The notes below the pieces were generated by a model. The model searched no databases and had not been told where the DNA came from. It worked only from the letters and a program-made list of their open reading frames with translations. Position numbers and translations under genes: made by a program. Shown one piece after another: positions 57,011 to 64,000 of a DNA stretch of 64,000 nucleotides. Position 1 is the stretch's first letter; each line of letters begins with the position of its first letter. The DNA comes from CAWDVK01 sp963805715 (GTDB lineage Bacteria > Actinomycetota > Actinomycetes > Streptosporangiales > Streptosporangiaceae): positions 558,001 through 622,000 of the forward strand of contig CAWDVK010000020.1 of the NCBI GenBank assembly GCA_963805715.1, in the 5' to 3' direction.

Positions 57011-57832
57011 GTGCACGTAGTGACAAGCCCGACCGGAACCCAGGCCGTCGACCGGGCGGCGCAGCTGCTGATCGAGGTCGTGCACAGCGACGAGGCGGTG
57101 ACCTTTACCGAGCTGGCCGCCGTGAGCGGGCTGGCGAAGAGCACGACGTCCCGCCTGCTGATGGCGCTCGAGCGAAACGGGCTCGTCCGCCGCGACCCGT
57201 CCGGCCGGTTCCGGCCCGGCGAGGTGTTCGTCTCCTATGCCTGCCGCGGCGGCGCGGAAGCCGACCTGGTCAGCGTGGCTCAGCCGTTCCTGGACCAGCT
57301 GGGCGAGCAGACCGGCGAGACGGTCAACCTCGGCGTGGCTCGCGGCGGCGGCGTCGAGCAGGTCGCCCAGGTGGACAGCCGGTACCTGATCGGCGGAACG
57401 AACTGGGTCGGCCTGTCGGTCCCGCTGCACTGCGCGGCGCTCGGCAAGGTCCTGCTCGCCTACGGCGCGGCCGAGCTGCCGCCCGGCCGGCTGGAGCAGC
57501 GCACCGAGCGGACCATCACCAGCCGGGCCGCCCTCGCCGCCGACCTGGAGCTGGCGCGGCGTCGCGGCTACGCGGTCACCGACGAGGAACTCGAGCCGGG
57601 ACTGATCGCGGTGGCCGCCCCGGTGTTCCGGGACGGCGCGATGGTCGTCGGCGCCCTGTCGGTGTCGGCGCCCAGTACCCGGCTGGGCCAGGACCACATC
57701 CCCGCCGCCGCCGCGCACTGCGTGGCGGCGGCCGGCGCGCTGTCGGCCGTGCTCGGGCATGCGCCGGCTGAGTCACTGACACAGGAATCCCGCGAGCGGG
57801 AATCCCGGACCCGGAGAGAAGGTGCCGCGTGA
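57011..57832 (+). CDS. IclR-family transcriptional regulator
   Basis: 273 residues. HTH: AVDRAAQLLIEVVHSDEAVT, FTELAAVSGLAKSTTSRLLM, LERNGLVRRD. Ligand domain: FLDQLGEQTGETVNLGVARG, VGLSVPLHCAALGKVLLAYG, and LEPGLIAVAAPVFRDGAMVV. It probably senses the methylated substrate or a derived metabolite and controls the operon. Start GTG 57011 or 57020. Its stop overlaps the next start (GTGA), so it is the first gene of the operon. Confidence 0.92.
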   Translation: MHVVTSPTGTQAVDRAAQLLIEVVHSDEAVTFTELAAVSGLAKSTTSRLLMALERNGLVRRDPSGRFRPGEVFVSYACRGGAEADLVSVAQPFLDQLGEQTGETVNLGVARGGGVEQVAQVDSRYLIGGTNWVGLSVPLHCAALGKVLLAYGAAELPPGRLEQRTERTITSRAALAADLELARRRGYAVTDEELEPGLIAVAAPVFRDGAMVVGALSVSAPSTRLGQDHIPAAAAHCVAAAGALSAVLGHAPAESLTQESRERESRTRREGAA

Positions 57833-58494
57833 CGCAAGAGGAGCTACTCAGGCAGCTCTACGACTTCACCCTGGTCGGTAATGGCCCCGCGGTGCTCGAG
57901 CTGACCAACGCCGGCCTCGGGATGGGCATGGGACCGGAGACGCTGCTCTACGAGGCGCTGATCCCGGCGCTGGAGGAGGTCGGCGCGCGGTTCGAGCGCG
58001 GCGACTTCTTCGTGCCGGAGATGCTGATCGCCGGCAAGGCGATGGCGGGCGCGCTGGTGATCCTCCGGCCGCTGCTGGCCGAGACCGGCGCGGAGACGAT
58101 CGGGAAGATCGTCATGGGCACGGTCAAGGGCGACGTGCACGACATCGGCAAGAACCTGGTCAACATCATGTTCGAGGGAGCCGGCTTCGAGGTCATCGAC
58201 CTGGGCGTGCAGGTGGCACCGGAGAAGTTCATCGACGCGATCAGGACGCACCAGCCGGACATCGTGGGCTTCTCCGCGTTCCTGACCACCACCATGCCGA
58301 TGTTCAAGGCCAACATCAACGCGCTGCAGAAGTCCGGGCTGCGCGACCAGGTGATCGTGATGGTCGGCGGTGCGCCGGTGACCCAGGAGTACGCGGACGT
58401 GGTGGGCGCGGACGGCTACGCCTCGGACGCGTCGGCTGCGGTGGTCAAGGCCAAGGAGCTGCTGCAGCGGCGTCGCGCCATGGCTCCGGCCTAG
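57829..58494 (+). CDS. Corrinoid protein (MttC/MtgC type)
   Basis: 221 residues: a helical cap (MLIAGKAMAGALVILRPLLA) and a B12-binding Rossmann domain with GDVHDIGKNLVNIMFEGAGF, where His104 is the lower ligand, then VIDLGVQVAPEKFIDAI and VMVGGAPVTQEYADVVGADG. It carries the methyl group as methyl-Co(III). It overlaps the IclR gene by GTGA, so it is co-expressed with the regulator. Confidence 0.95.
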   Translation: MTQEELLRQLYDFTLVGNGPAVLELTNAGLGMGMGPETLLYEALIPALEEVGARFERGDFFVPEMLIAGKAMAGALVILRPLLAETGAETIGKIVMGTVKGDVHDIGKNLVNIMFEGAGFEVIDLGVQVAPEKFIDAIRTHQPDIVGFSAFLTTTMPMFKANINALQKSGLRDQVIVMVGGAPVTQEYADVVGADGYASDASAAVVKAKELLQRRRAMAPA

Positions 58495-58511
58495 CCGGGC
58501 GGGAGCGACCG

Positions 58512-59411
58512 GTGGAGACAGTCCTCAGCTCGGCGAGCAGGGAAATCAGGATCGGCGGGGAGAACCCGTTCTGCATTGTGGGCGAGCGGATCAATCCAAC
58601 CGGGCGCAAGCTCTTCCAGGAGCAGCTGCGCCGCGGTGACCTGTCCAGGATCGAGATCGACGTGGCCGATCAGGTCGCGGGCGGCGCGATGATGCTGGAC
58701 GTCAACATGGGCGCGCCGCTGGCCGACGAGGCGGAGCTGATGGTCGCGGCGGTCAAGCTGATCCAGGGCCTGTGCGACCTGCCGCTGTGCCTGGACTCCT
58801 CGATCATCGAGGTGCTGGAGGCCGGGCTGGCCGCCTACCAGGGCAAGGCGCTGGTCAACTCGGTCACCGCCGAGGATGCGCGGCTGGATGCCATCCTGCC
58901 GCTGGTGCGGCGGCACGGCGCGGCGGTCATCGCGCTGCCCAACGACGAGGAGGAGATCCCCGAGGATCCGCGGCGGCGGCTGGAGCTGGTGCGCAAGATC
59001 GTCGACGTGGCCACCGGGACGTACGGCATCCCGGTCGAGGACATCGTGATCGACCCGCTGGCCATGCCGGTCGGCGCGGACACCAGCCTGGTGCTCAGCA
59101 CGCTGGAGACGATCGCCCTGGTGCGCGAGGAGTTCGGGCTGAACATGACGCTGGGCGCGTCCAACGTCTCGTTCGGCATGCCGGACCGCGCATCGATCGG
59201 CTCGGCGTTCCTGCCGATGGCCATCATGAGCGGGCTGACCAGCGCGATCATGGACGCCCGCTCGCCTCAGCTGGTCAGGTCCGTCAAGGCCGCTGACCTG
59301 CTGACCAACCGGGACCCGTGGGGCGCCAGCTGGATCGCCGCGCACCGGTCGCTGCAGGCCCGGCAGGCCGCGCGGCCGCCGGGCGCACCGCAGGCCCAGG
59401 CTGCTCCGTGA
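58512..59411 (+). CDS. Methyltetrahydrofolate:corrinoid methyltransferase (MtgA/DHPS-like)
   Basis: 299 residues of the pterin-binding/DHPS TIM-barrel group: FCIVGERINPTGRKLFQEQL, ADQVAGGAMMLDVNMGAPLA, LPLCLDSSIIEVLEAGLAAY, ALVNSVTAEDARLDAILPLV and LNMTLGASNVSFGMPDRASI. It moves the methyl group between the corrinoid protein and THF. It starts 18 bases after the corrinoid gene and its stop overlaps the activator start (GTGA). Confidence 0.93.
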   Translation: METVLSSASREIRIGGENPFCIVGERINPTGRKLFQEQLRRGDLSRIEIDVADQVAGGAMMLDVNMGAPLADEAELMVAAVKLIQGLCDLPLCLDSSIIEVLEAGLAAYQGKALVNSVTAEDARLDAILPLVRRHGAAVIALPNDEEEIPEDPRRRLELVRKIVDVATGTYGIPVEDIVIDPLAMPVGADTSLVLSTLETIALVREEFGLNMTLGASNVSFGMPDRASIGSAFLPMAIMSGLTSAIMDARSPQLVRSVKAADLLTNRDPWGASWIAAHRSLQARQAARPPGAPQAQAAP

Positions 59412-61325
59412 CGCACGCAGCCGCTGACCACATGGCCGGTCCCTCGGCTGGTCCCGCGGCCGGGCCGGACGGCGGGACGCAGGCCAGCCCGCCCGCCCGG
59501 GTTGACCTGACCTTCCAGCCGGCCGGCACCCGGGTGCGGGTCCCGCCCGGCGTCACCCTGTTCGACGCAGCCAGCTGGAACGGCATCGCCATCGACTCGA
59601 CCTGCGGCGGCCACGGCACCTGTAAGAAGTGCAAGGTCAGGATCGCCGCCGGCAGCGTGCCCGCGTCCGCGCTGGACGCGCGGGCGTTCTCGCCGGACGA
59701 GCTGCGGGCCGGGTGGCGGCTGGCCTGCCGCGTGATCACCGACTCCGACCTGCAGGTTGAGGTCCCGCCGCTGGTGACCAGGCCCAAGGCGGCGACCGTC
59801 GGGGTCGGCCGTCAGGTCATCCTGCGCCCGGCCGCGCAGAAGCGCTACCTGGAGCTGGCCGAGCCGTCGCTGTCCGACCAGCGCACCGATCTGCAGCGAG
59901 TGCTGGCCGCGCTGGACGACCTTGAGCTGCGCACCGACCTGACGGTGCTGCGGTCGATCGGCTCGGTGCTGCGGTCCGCCGACTACCGGGTGACCGCGGT
60001 GATCATCGATGACGTGCTGATCAACGTCCAGCCGGGCGACACCACGGCCCGGCTCTACGGCATCGCGTTCGACCTGGGCACGACCACCGTCGTCGCCACC
60101 CTGCTTGACCTGAGTACCGGGACGCCCGTCGCGGTGGCGTCCATGCTGAACCGGCAGCAGCCGTTCGGAGCCGATGTCATTACCCGGATCAGCGCGATCA
60201 TGATGGATCCGGCCCGGCTGGGCACCCTGGCTGGCCTGGCGCACGAGACGCTGGCCGGGCTGGCCGCGGAGGTATGCGCGCAGGCGGCCGTGGACCCGGC
60301 CGACGTGTGCGAGGTCGCGCTGGCCGGCAACGCGACCATGACGCACATCGCGCTCGGCATCGACCCCGAGCCGCTCGGCGTCGCGCCCTTCATCATGGCG
60401 GCCCGCCATTTCCCCGAGGTGCTGGCGGCCGACCTGTCGCTGCCCGTGCACCCGCGGGCCCGGGCCTTCGTGTTCCCGGCGTTCGGGGCCTACGTGGGCG
60501 GCGACATCACCGCCGGGCTGCTCGCCTCCGGCATGGACCGGGACTCGCGGACCCGGCTGTTCGTGGATATCGGCACCAACTGCGAGATCGTGCTCGGCAA
60601 CCGGGACTGGCTGCTGGCCACGGCCGCGCCGGCCGGCCCGGCCTTCGAGGGCGCGGCCATCCGCTGCGGGATGCGCGCCGCCGACGGGGCGATCGAGGTC
60701 GTGTCGATGACGGCCGACAGCCTGTCGCTGCGGGTGATCGGGGACGTTCGAGCCAGCCGGCCTGTGCGGCTCGGGGCTCGTCGATGCGGTGGCGAGCCTG
60801 GTCAGCGTGGGCCTGCTGGACCACTCCGGCCGGTTCGTGCCGGAGGATGACGCCGCCGTGATCGCGCCGGGGCTGGCCGGACGGCTGACCAGGCTCGGCG
60901 AGGAGCGGGTGTTCGTATTGCACTGGCTGGGCGAGCCCGGCGATGTCGCGCGGGCGATCTACCTGTCCCAGCGGGACGTGCGCGAGCTGCAGTTCGCCAA
61001 GGCGGCGATCGCGACCGGCTGGAACATCCTGCTGGCGGAGGCCGGGCTGGCACCGGGCGATATCCAGCAGGTGCTGCTGGCGGGGTCGTTCGGGAGCTAT
61101 CTGTCACCGGCCAACGCGATCCGGCTCGGCCTGGTGCCCCCGCTGCCGGTGCTGCGCGTGGTCAGCGCCGGGAACGTGGCCGGCGAGGGAGCCAAGATGG
61201 CGCTGCTGTCGGTCCGCGAGCGGGCCGGGGCGCTGGCTCTGCAGGAGGAGGTCAGGTATGTCGAGCTCTCCGACCGCGCCGACTTCAACGACGCCTTCGT
61301 CGACCAGCTTCAGTTCCCGGCCTGA
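59408..61325 (+). pseudogene. Corrinoid reductive activator (2Fe-2S / ASKHA, DUF4445), with an apparent 1-base insertion
   Basis: About 638 residues after joining two frames near 60750. N-terminal 2Fe-2S ferredoxin with Cys66/72/75/107 (STCGGHGTCKKCKV, RLACRV). A linker leads to the ASKHA domain: GIAFDLGTTTVVATLLDLST, ADVITRISAIMMDPARLGTL, RLFVDIGTNCEIVLGNRDWL and, in the second frame, LCGSGLVDAVASLVSVGLLD and QVLLAGSFGSYLSPANAIRL. It is a RACo/RamA-like ATP-dependent activator of inactive Co(II) corrinoids. An extra C at GTT(C)GAGCC breaks the frame. It is essential for the pathway, so error is suspected. Confidence 0.88.
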
Positions 61326-61374
61326 CATGCCGTCGGCCAGCTCGGCGGGTGGCGCGGCGCTGCCGCCGGACGCC

Positions 61375-61530
61375 GCGGATGCGGCCGGCACGGCGGATGC
61401 GGCCGGCACGGCGGATGCGGCCGGCACGGCGGATGCGGCCGGCACGGCGGATGCGGCCGGCACGGCGGACGCGGCACGGCGCCCGCCACCGGCACGGCAG
61501 ATGCGGCCGGCACGGCGGATGCGGCGGCCA
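61375..61530 (+). repeat. 18-bp tandem repeat before the DUF1638 gene
   Basis: Five perfect copies of GCGGATGCGGCCGGCACG (61375-61464), then degenerate copies to about 61530, encode (DAAGTA)n in the frame from ATG 61327. A 4-base loss in the degenerate part (about 61470-61475) shifts that frame to the one that enters DUF1638. The array may be an N-terminal extension of that protein or a noncoding spacer. Confidence 0.8.
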
Positions 61531-61535
61531 TCGCG

Positions 61536-62135
61536 GTGATTGCCTGCGGCGCGCTGGCCGGGCACGTCCGGCAGATCGCCGCCGGCCGCGGCTGGCCGGT
61601 GCAGGTGCACGCGCTGCCGGCCCTGCTGCACAACCGGCCCGGCCAGATCGCGCCCGCTGTCGCCGATCTCGCCGTGCAGCTGCGGGACGCCGGGCTGCGG
61701 GTGGCCGTGGCCTACGCGGACTGCGGTAGCTACGGCGTGCTGGACGAGGTGTGCTCGCGCCTGGACCTGCCCCGGCTGTCCGGGCTGCACTGCTACGACG
61801 TGCTCGGCGGCGCGGACCGGGTGCGCGCTCTGCTGGAGGCCGAGCCTGGCACCTACCTGCTCACCGACTTCCTGGTGCGCAGCTTCCGCCGGTCGGTGCT
61901 GGCCGAGCTGGGCCTGGACCGGTACCCGCAGCTGTGGCCTGACTACTTCGGCCATTACCGGCGGGTCGTCTGGCTGGCCCAGTCCCGCGACGATGCGCTG
62001 GAGCAGGAGGCGACCGAGGTAGCGGCCATGCTCGGCCTGCCGCTGACCATTGTGGACGCCGGCACCCGCGGCCTCGAACGAGAGCTTGAGCTGCTGCTAG
62101 CCAGCGCGGTTCCCGTCATGATCTCGAAGACTTAG
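61536..62135 (+). CDS. DUF1638 protein
   Basis: About 199 residues: VIACGALAGHVRQIAAGRGW, VHALPALLHNRPGQIAPAVA, RVAVAYADCGSYGVLDEVCS, LHCYDVLGGADRVRALLEAE and TYLLTDFLVRSFRRSVLAEL, with the conserved YADCG cysteine. The family is found near corrinoid methyltransferase genes as I recall; function unknown. GTG 61536 is only a plausible start, as the open frame runs further upstream into the (DAAGTA)n array, possibly from ATG 61327 with a frameshift. Its 3' end forms one arm of a hairpin. Confidence 0.75.
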   Translation: MIACGALAGHVRQIAAGRGWPVQVHALPALLHNRPGQIAPAVADLAVQLRDAGLRVAVAYADCGSYGVLDEVCSRLDLPRLSGLHCYDVLGGADRVRALLEAEPGTYLLTDFLVRSFRRSVLAELGLDRYPQLWPDYFGHYRRVVWLAQSRDDALEQEATEVAAMLGLPLTIVDAGTRGLERELELLLASAVPVMISKT

Positions 62136-62170
62136 GGGTGTCATTTGCCGCAAACCTTTCGAGATCATGA
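62116..62170. terminator. Hairpin between DUF1638 and MTHFR genes
   Basis: A perfect 13-bp inverted repeat (TCATGATCTCGAA at 62116-62128, TTCGAGATCATGA at 62158-62170) with a 29-base loop. The left arm lies in the last codons of DUF1638. It shares GATCTCGAA with the hairpin at 28748. It might attenuate the operon before the MTHFR gene. Confidence 0.6.
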
Positions 62171-62203
62171 ACCGAGGCCAGTCTGGCCGCGCTGCGGGCT
62201 GCC

Positions 62204-63097
62204 GTGCGCGAGCGCTGGCAGCGTGCCGTGATGCGCGCCGTGCTGCCGCGCAGCGGCCTGCGGAAGGTCGCGCCTCTGCTCCAGTCACCGCGCTATGAGG
62301 TGTTCCCGGCCCGTAACATCGAGGCGGCGATCACCGAGTGGGTCCCCCGCGCGCTGACCATCACCGTCACCGCCTCGCCGACCAAGGGCCTTGAGGCCAC
62401 CATCGACCTCACCGAGCGGCTCAGCGCGCACGGCTATCGCGTCGTCCCGCATCTGTCCGCACGGCTGGTCAGGGACGCGGCGCAGCTGGCGGACATCGTG
62501 GCGAGGCTGCGCGGCTGCGGCGTGGACGACGTGTTCGTGCCGGCCGGCGATGCCGACCCGCCGGCCGGCTGCTTCCCCAGCGCTCTCGCCCTGCTCGACC
62601 AGCTCGCCGCGATGGGGCGCCCGTTCAGCCGGGTCGGGATCACCGGCTACCCGCAGAGCCACCCCAAGATCGGCGACGACATCACGGTGCAGTCGATGTG
62701 GGACAAGCGGCACCATGCCGCCTACCTCGTCAGCAACCTGTGCTTCGACCCGGCCGTGCTGCAGCGCTGGATCAGCCGGGTGCGCGCGCGGGGGGTGACG
62801 CTTCCCCTGCTGGTCGGCCTGGCCGGGCCAGCTGACCAGGCCCGGCTGCTGCAGATGGCGGCGAAGGCCGGCGTGGCCGACTCGGCCAGGTTCGTGACCG
62901 GTCATGCCGAGTGGCTCGTCCGGCTCGGCGCTCCCGGCGGTTATGCCCCGGACCGGCTGCTCGATCGTGCCGGCACCGCGCTGACCGCTCCCGCCGCGCT
63001 GGTGGAAGGCCTGCACGTCTTTACCTTCAACCAGGTCCGCCAGACCGAGGAATGGCGCAGCGCGCTTGTCGCGCGGCTCGCTAGCGCGGTGCCGTGA
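62204..63097 (+). CDS. Methylenetetrahydrofolate reductase-like protein
   Basis: 297 residues: YEVFPARNIEAAITEWVPRA, LTITVTASPTKGLEATIDLT, LRGCGVDDVFVPAGDADPPA, RVGITGYPQSHPKIGDDITV and ARGVTLPLLVGLAGPADQAR. It is a divergent MTHFR barrel, likely flavin-bound. As the last gene of the methyltransferase cluster, it could oxidise methyl-THF to methylene-THF (the reverse direction). Start GTG 62204 or ATG 62231. Not identical to the MTHFR homologue at 41964. Confidence 0.88.
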   Translation: MRERWQRAVMRAVLPRSGLRKVAPLLQSPRYEVFPARNIEAAITEWVPRALTITVTASPTKGLEATIDLTERLSAHGYRVVPHLSARLVRDAAQLADIVARLRGCGVDDVFVPAGDADPPAGCFPSALALLDQLAAMGRPFSRVGITGYPQSHPKIGDDITVQSMWDKRHHAAYLVSNLCFDPAVLQRWISRVRARGVTLPLLVGLAGPADQARLLQMAAKAGVADSARFVTGHAEWLVRLGAPGGYAPDRLLDRAGTALTAPAALVEGLHVFTFNQVRQTEEWRSALVARLASAVP

Positions 63098-63102
63098 CTG
63101 GC

Positions 63103-63393
63103 CTAGCGCGGTGCCGTGACCGGCGCCGTGGCCGCCATGGCGTCCAGCCTGCCGGCTAGCCGCGCCAGCTGATCGCCCGCGAGGGTGTAGCAGATGGTGG
63201 TGCCCCGGCGCTCAGTGGTGACCAGACCCGCCCCACGCAGCACCTTCAGGTGCGCCGAGATCGTTGGCTGCGACACCTCGAAGAACTCGGTGAAGTCGCA
63301 GGCGCAGATGCCCGGCTCGGCTGCCAGTCGTTCGAGGATGCCCCAGCGCACCGGGTGCGCTAGCGCGCGCAGCACGTCGATGTCAGCAGGCAT
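63103..63393 (-). CDS. ArsR-family transcriptional regulator
   Basis: 96 residues: DVLRALAHPVRWGILERLAA, CACDFTEFFEVSQPTISAHL, KVLRGAGLVTTERRGTTICY. A winged helix with a Cys pair (GICACDF) that could bind a metal or metalloid. It is divergent from the questin-oxidase-like gene and probably regulates it. Its end is 6 bases from the MTHFR stop. Confidence 0.92.
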   Translation of the reverse strand: MPADIDVLRALAHPVRWGILERLAAEPGICACDFTEFFEVSQPTISAHLKVLRGAGLVTTERRGTTICYTLAGDQLARLAGRLDAMAATAPVTAPR

Positions 63394-63402
63394 GGCGCTA
63401 GC

Positions 63403-63438
63403 ATATCGCCTCCAAACGATATAGGTTCGATTCTATAT
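63403..63438. promoter_or_regulatory. Operator-like inverted repeats between ArsR and questin-oxidase-like genes
   Basis: ATATCG-CCTCCAAA-CGATAT (63403-63422) is a perfect inverted repeat in AT-rich DNA, followed by TTCGATTCTATATAG. It lies 10 bases from the ArsR start. This is the usual size and position of an ArsR operator. The downstream gene has a strong ribosome site, AAGGAGG. Confidence 0.55.
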
Positions 63439-63453
63439 AGAAGGAGGTCGATG

Positions 63454-64000
63454 ATGTCACCTCAGCAGGAAGCGCATCAGCACGCGGACGTACTGGACGA
63501 GGGCCTGGCCCGGCTGGCCGTGACCGGGCCGGAGTTCCGCGGCGGCCTGTCGAACCATGGCCCGATGGCGGCCGAGGCGATGATCAGGCTCGGGCGGCCG
63601 GAAGCCGTCGAGCCCTGGCTCGACGGCTACCTGCCCCTGCTTGAGGAGCCGCCGCGCGCCAGCGACCGCATCACCGACCAGACCTGGCCCGAGGCGATGG
63701 GCGTCCCGCGCCGGGTCACTGACTGGGAGCTGTACCTGCGGGACCAGCTAGCGGACGAACCCTGGCAGCTGGTCCTGGCGCGCTGGTGGCAGCGGCTGGT
63801 GCCTGGTCTCGCCGCTCATGCCACGCACGGCATCATCCGCACCTCGCACGCCGCGCGCAGCCTCGCGGAGGTACAGACCAGCGAGCGGCTGCACGAACTT
63901 GGCCGGGGCCTTGCCTACTGGGCATCTGGCTATCTCGAGCTGCCCGGCGGCACGGGCAGCGGCGGCGGCCTGACTCTGGACGCCGCCATCAGCCAGCCGA
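63454..64000 (+). CDS. Questin-oxidase-family protein, N-terminal part (cut by window edge)
   Basis: The frame is open from ATG 63454 to the edge (182 codons). ATG 63454 is chosen over 63451 because AAGGAGG at 63441-63447 gives six bases of spacing. Motifs LDEGLARLAVTGPEFRGGLS, NHGPMAAEAMIRLGRPEAVE and HATHGIIRTSHAARSLAEVQ match the questin oxidase-like (DUF4243) family, with conserved His residues. Fungal members open anthraquinone rings; bacterial roles are unknown. It is divergent from ArsR. Confidence 0.85.
   Translation, partial: MSPQQEAHQHADVLDEGLARLAVTGPEFRGGLSNHGPMAAEAMIRLGRPEAVEPWLDGYLPLLEEPPRASDRITDQTWPEAMGVPRRVTDWELYLRDQLADEPWQLVLARWWQRLVPGLAAHATHGIIRTSHAARSLAEVQTSERLHELGRGLAYWASGYLELPGGTGSGGGLTLDAAISQP

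Overview
The window is very GC-rich DNA with many GTG starts and dense coding on both strands. It carries an S-(hydroxymethyl)mycothiol dehydrogenase, an archaeal-type prolyl-tRNA synthetase, an ECF sigma factor with a membrane tail, Ser/Pro/Thr-rich exported proteins and a free-standing Clp-N protein. Together these point to a soil-type actinomycete (Actinomycetota); the genus cannot be read from the sequence. No rRNA, CRISPR array or complete insertion sequence was seen. One complete tRNA gene is present.

Layout. 1-2.97 kb: leftward ferredoxin-reductase-like flavoprotein (cut by the edge), transaldolase, folE and a frameshifted HTH regulator behind a promoter with a 21-bp tandem repeat. 3.1-6.2 kb: Cys-rich orphan, remnants of an HTH/DUF6036 toxin-antitoxin pair and a pRiA4b ORF-3-like protein. 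6.26-9.77 kb: a small island bounded by an intact tRNA-Thr(GGT) and a 45-bp copy of its 3' half, holding two toxin-antitoxin modules, a MarR regulator and a beheaded ABC ATPase. 9.9-26.8 kb: hydrolase, Ser/Pro-rich and EAAAR-repeat surface proteins, proS, mycothiol-dependent formaldehyde dehydrogenase, a sulfotransferase/aminotransferase/aldo-keto reductase run, a GT-C-like membrane glycosyltransferase and two tandem GH3 paralogues. 27.3-39.9 kb: selenium-binding protein/methanethiol oxidase, nitroreductase, VOC protein, MFS pump, Clp-N protein, a stress-type small-protein neighbourhood, PAC2 protein and carbonic anhydrase. 40.2-48.0 kb: IspH paralogue, then MTHFR, MetE-C-like and MetH. 48.0-55.2 kb: a fused pair of truncated TetR/MFS genes, membrane proteins, the sigma factor, AIM24 and a GH26-like enzyme. 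55.4-63.1 kb: a corrinoid-dependent methyltransferase cluster. The right edge holds an ArsR regulator and a questin-oxidase-like gene.

The most notable system is the 55.4-63.1 kb cluster. A non-pyrrolysine MttB-family methyltransferase is divergent from an IclR regulator, which is followed by a corrinoid protein, a methyl-THF:corrinoid methyltransferase, a 2Fe-2S/ASKHA reductive activator, a DUF1638 protein and an MTHFR homologue. I infer demethylation of a quaternary amine or similar methyl donor, with the methyl group passed through corrinoid to tetrahydrofolate and oxidised by MTHFR or used for methionine synthesis (the MetH, MetE-like and MTHFR genes at 42-48 kb). The formaldehyde and methanethiol enzymes elsewhere fit the same one-carbon theme.

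A caution: at least six otherwise intact genes (HTH regulator, DUF6325, IspH-like, MetH, a secreted protein, the corrinoid activator) are each interrupted by one apparent 1-base indel. Several are conserved enzymes, so sequencing or assembly error is likely and should be excluded before any is called a true pseudogene.
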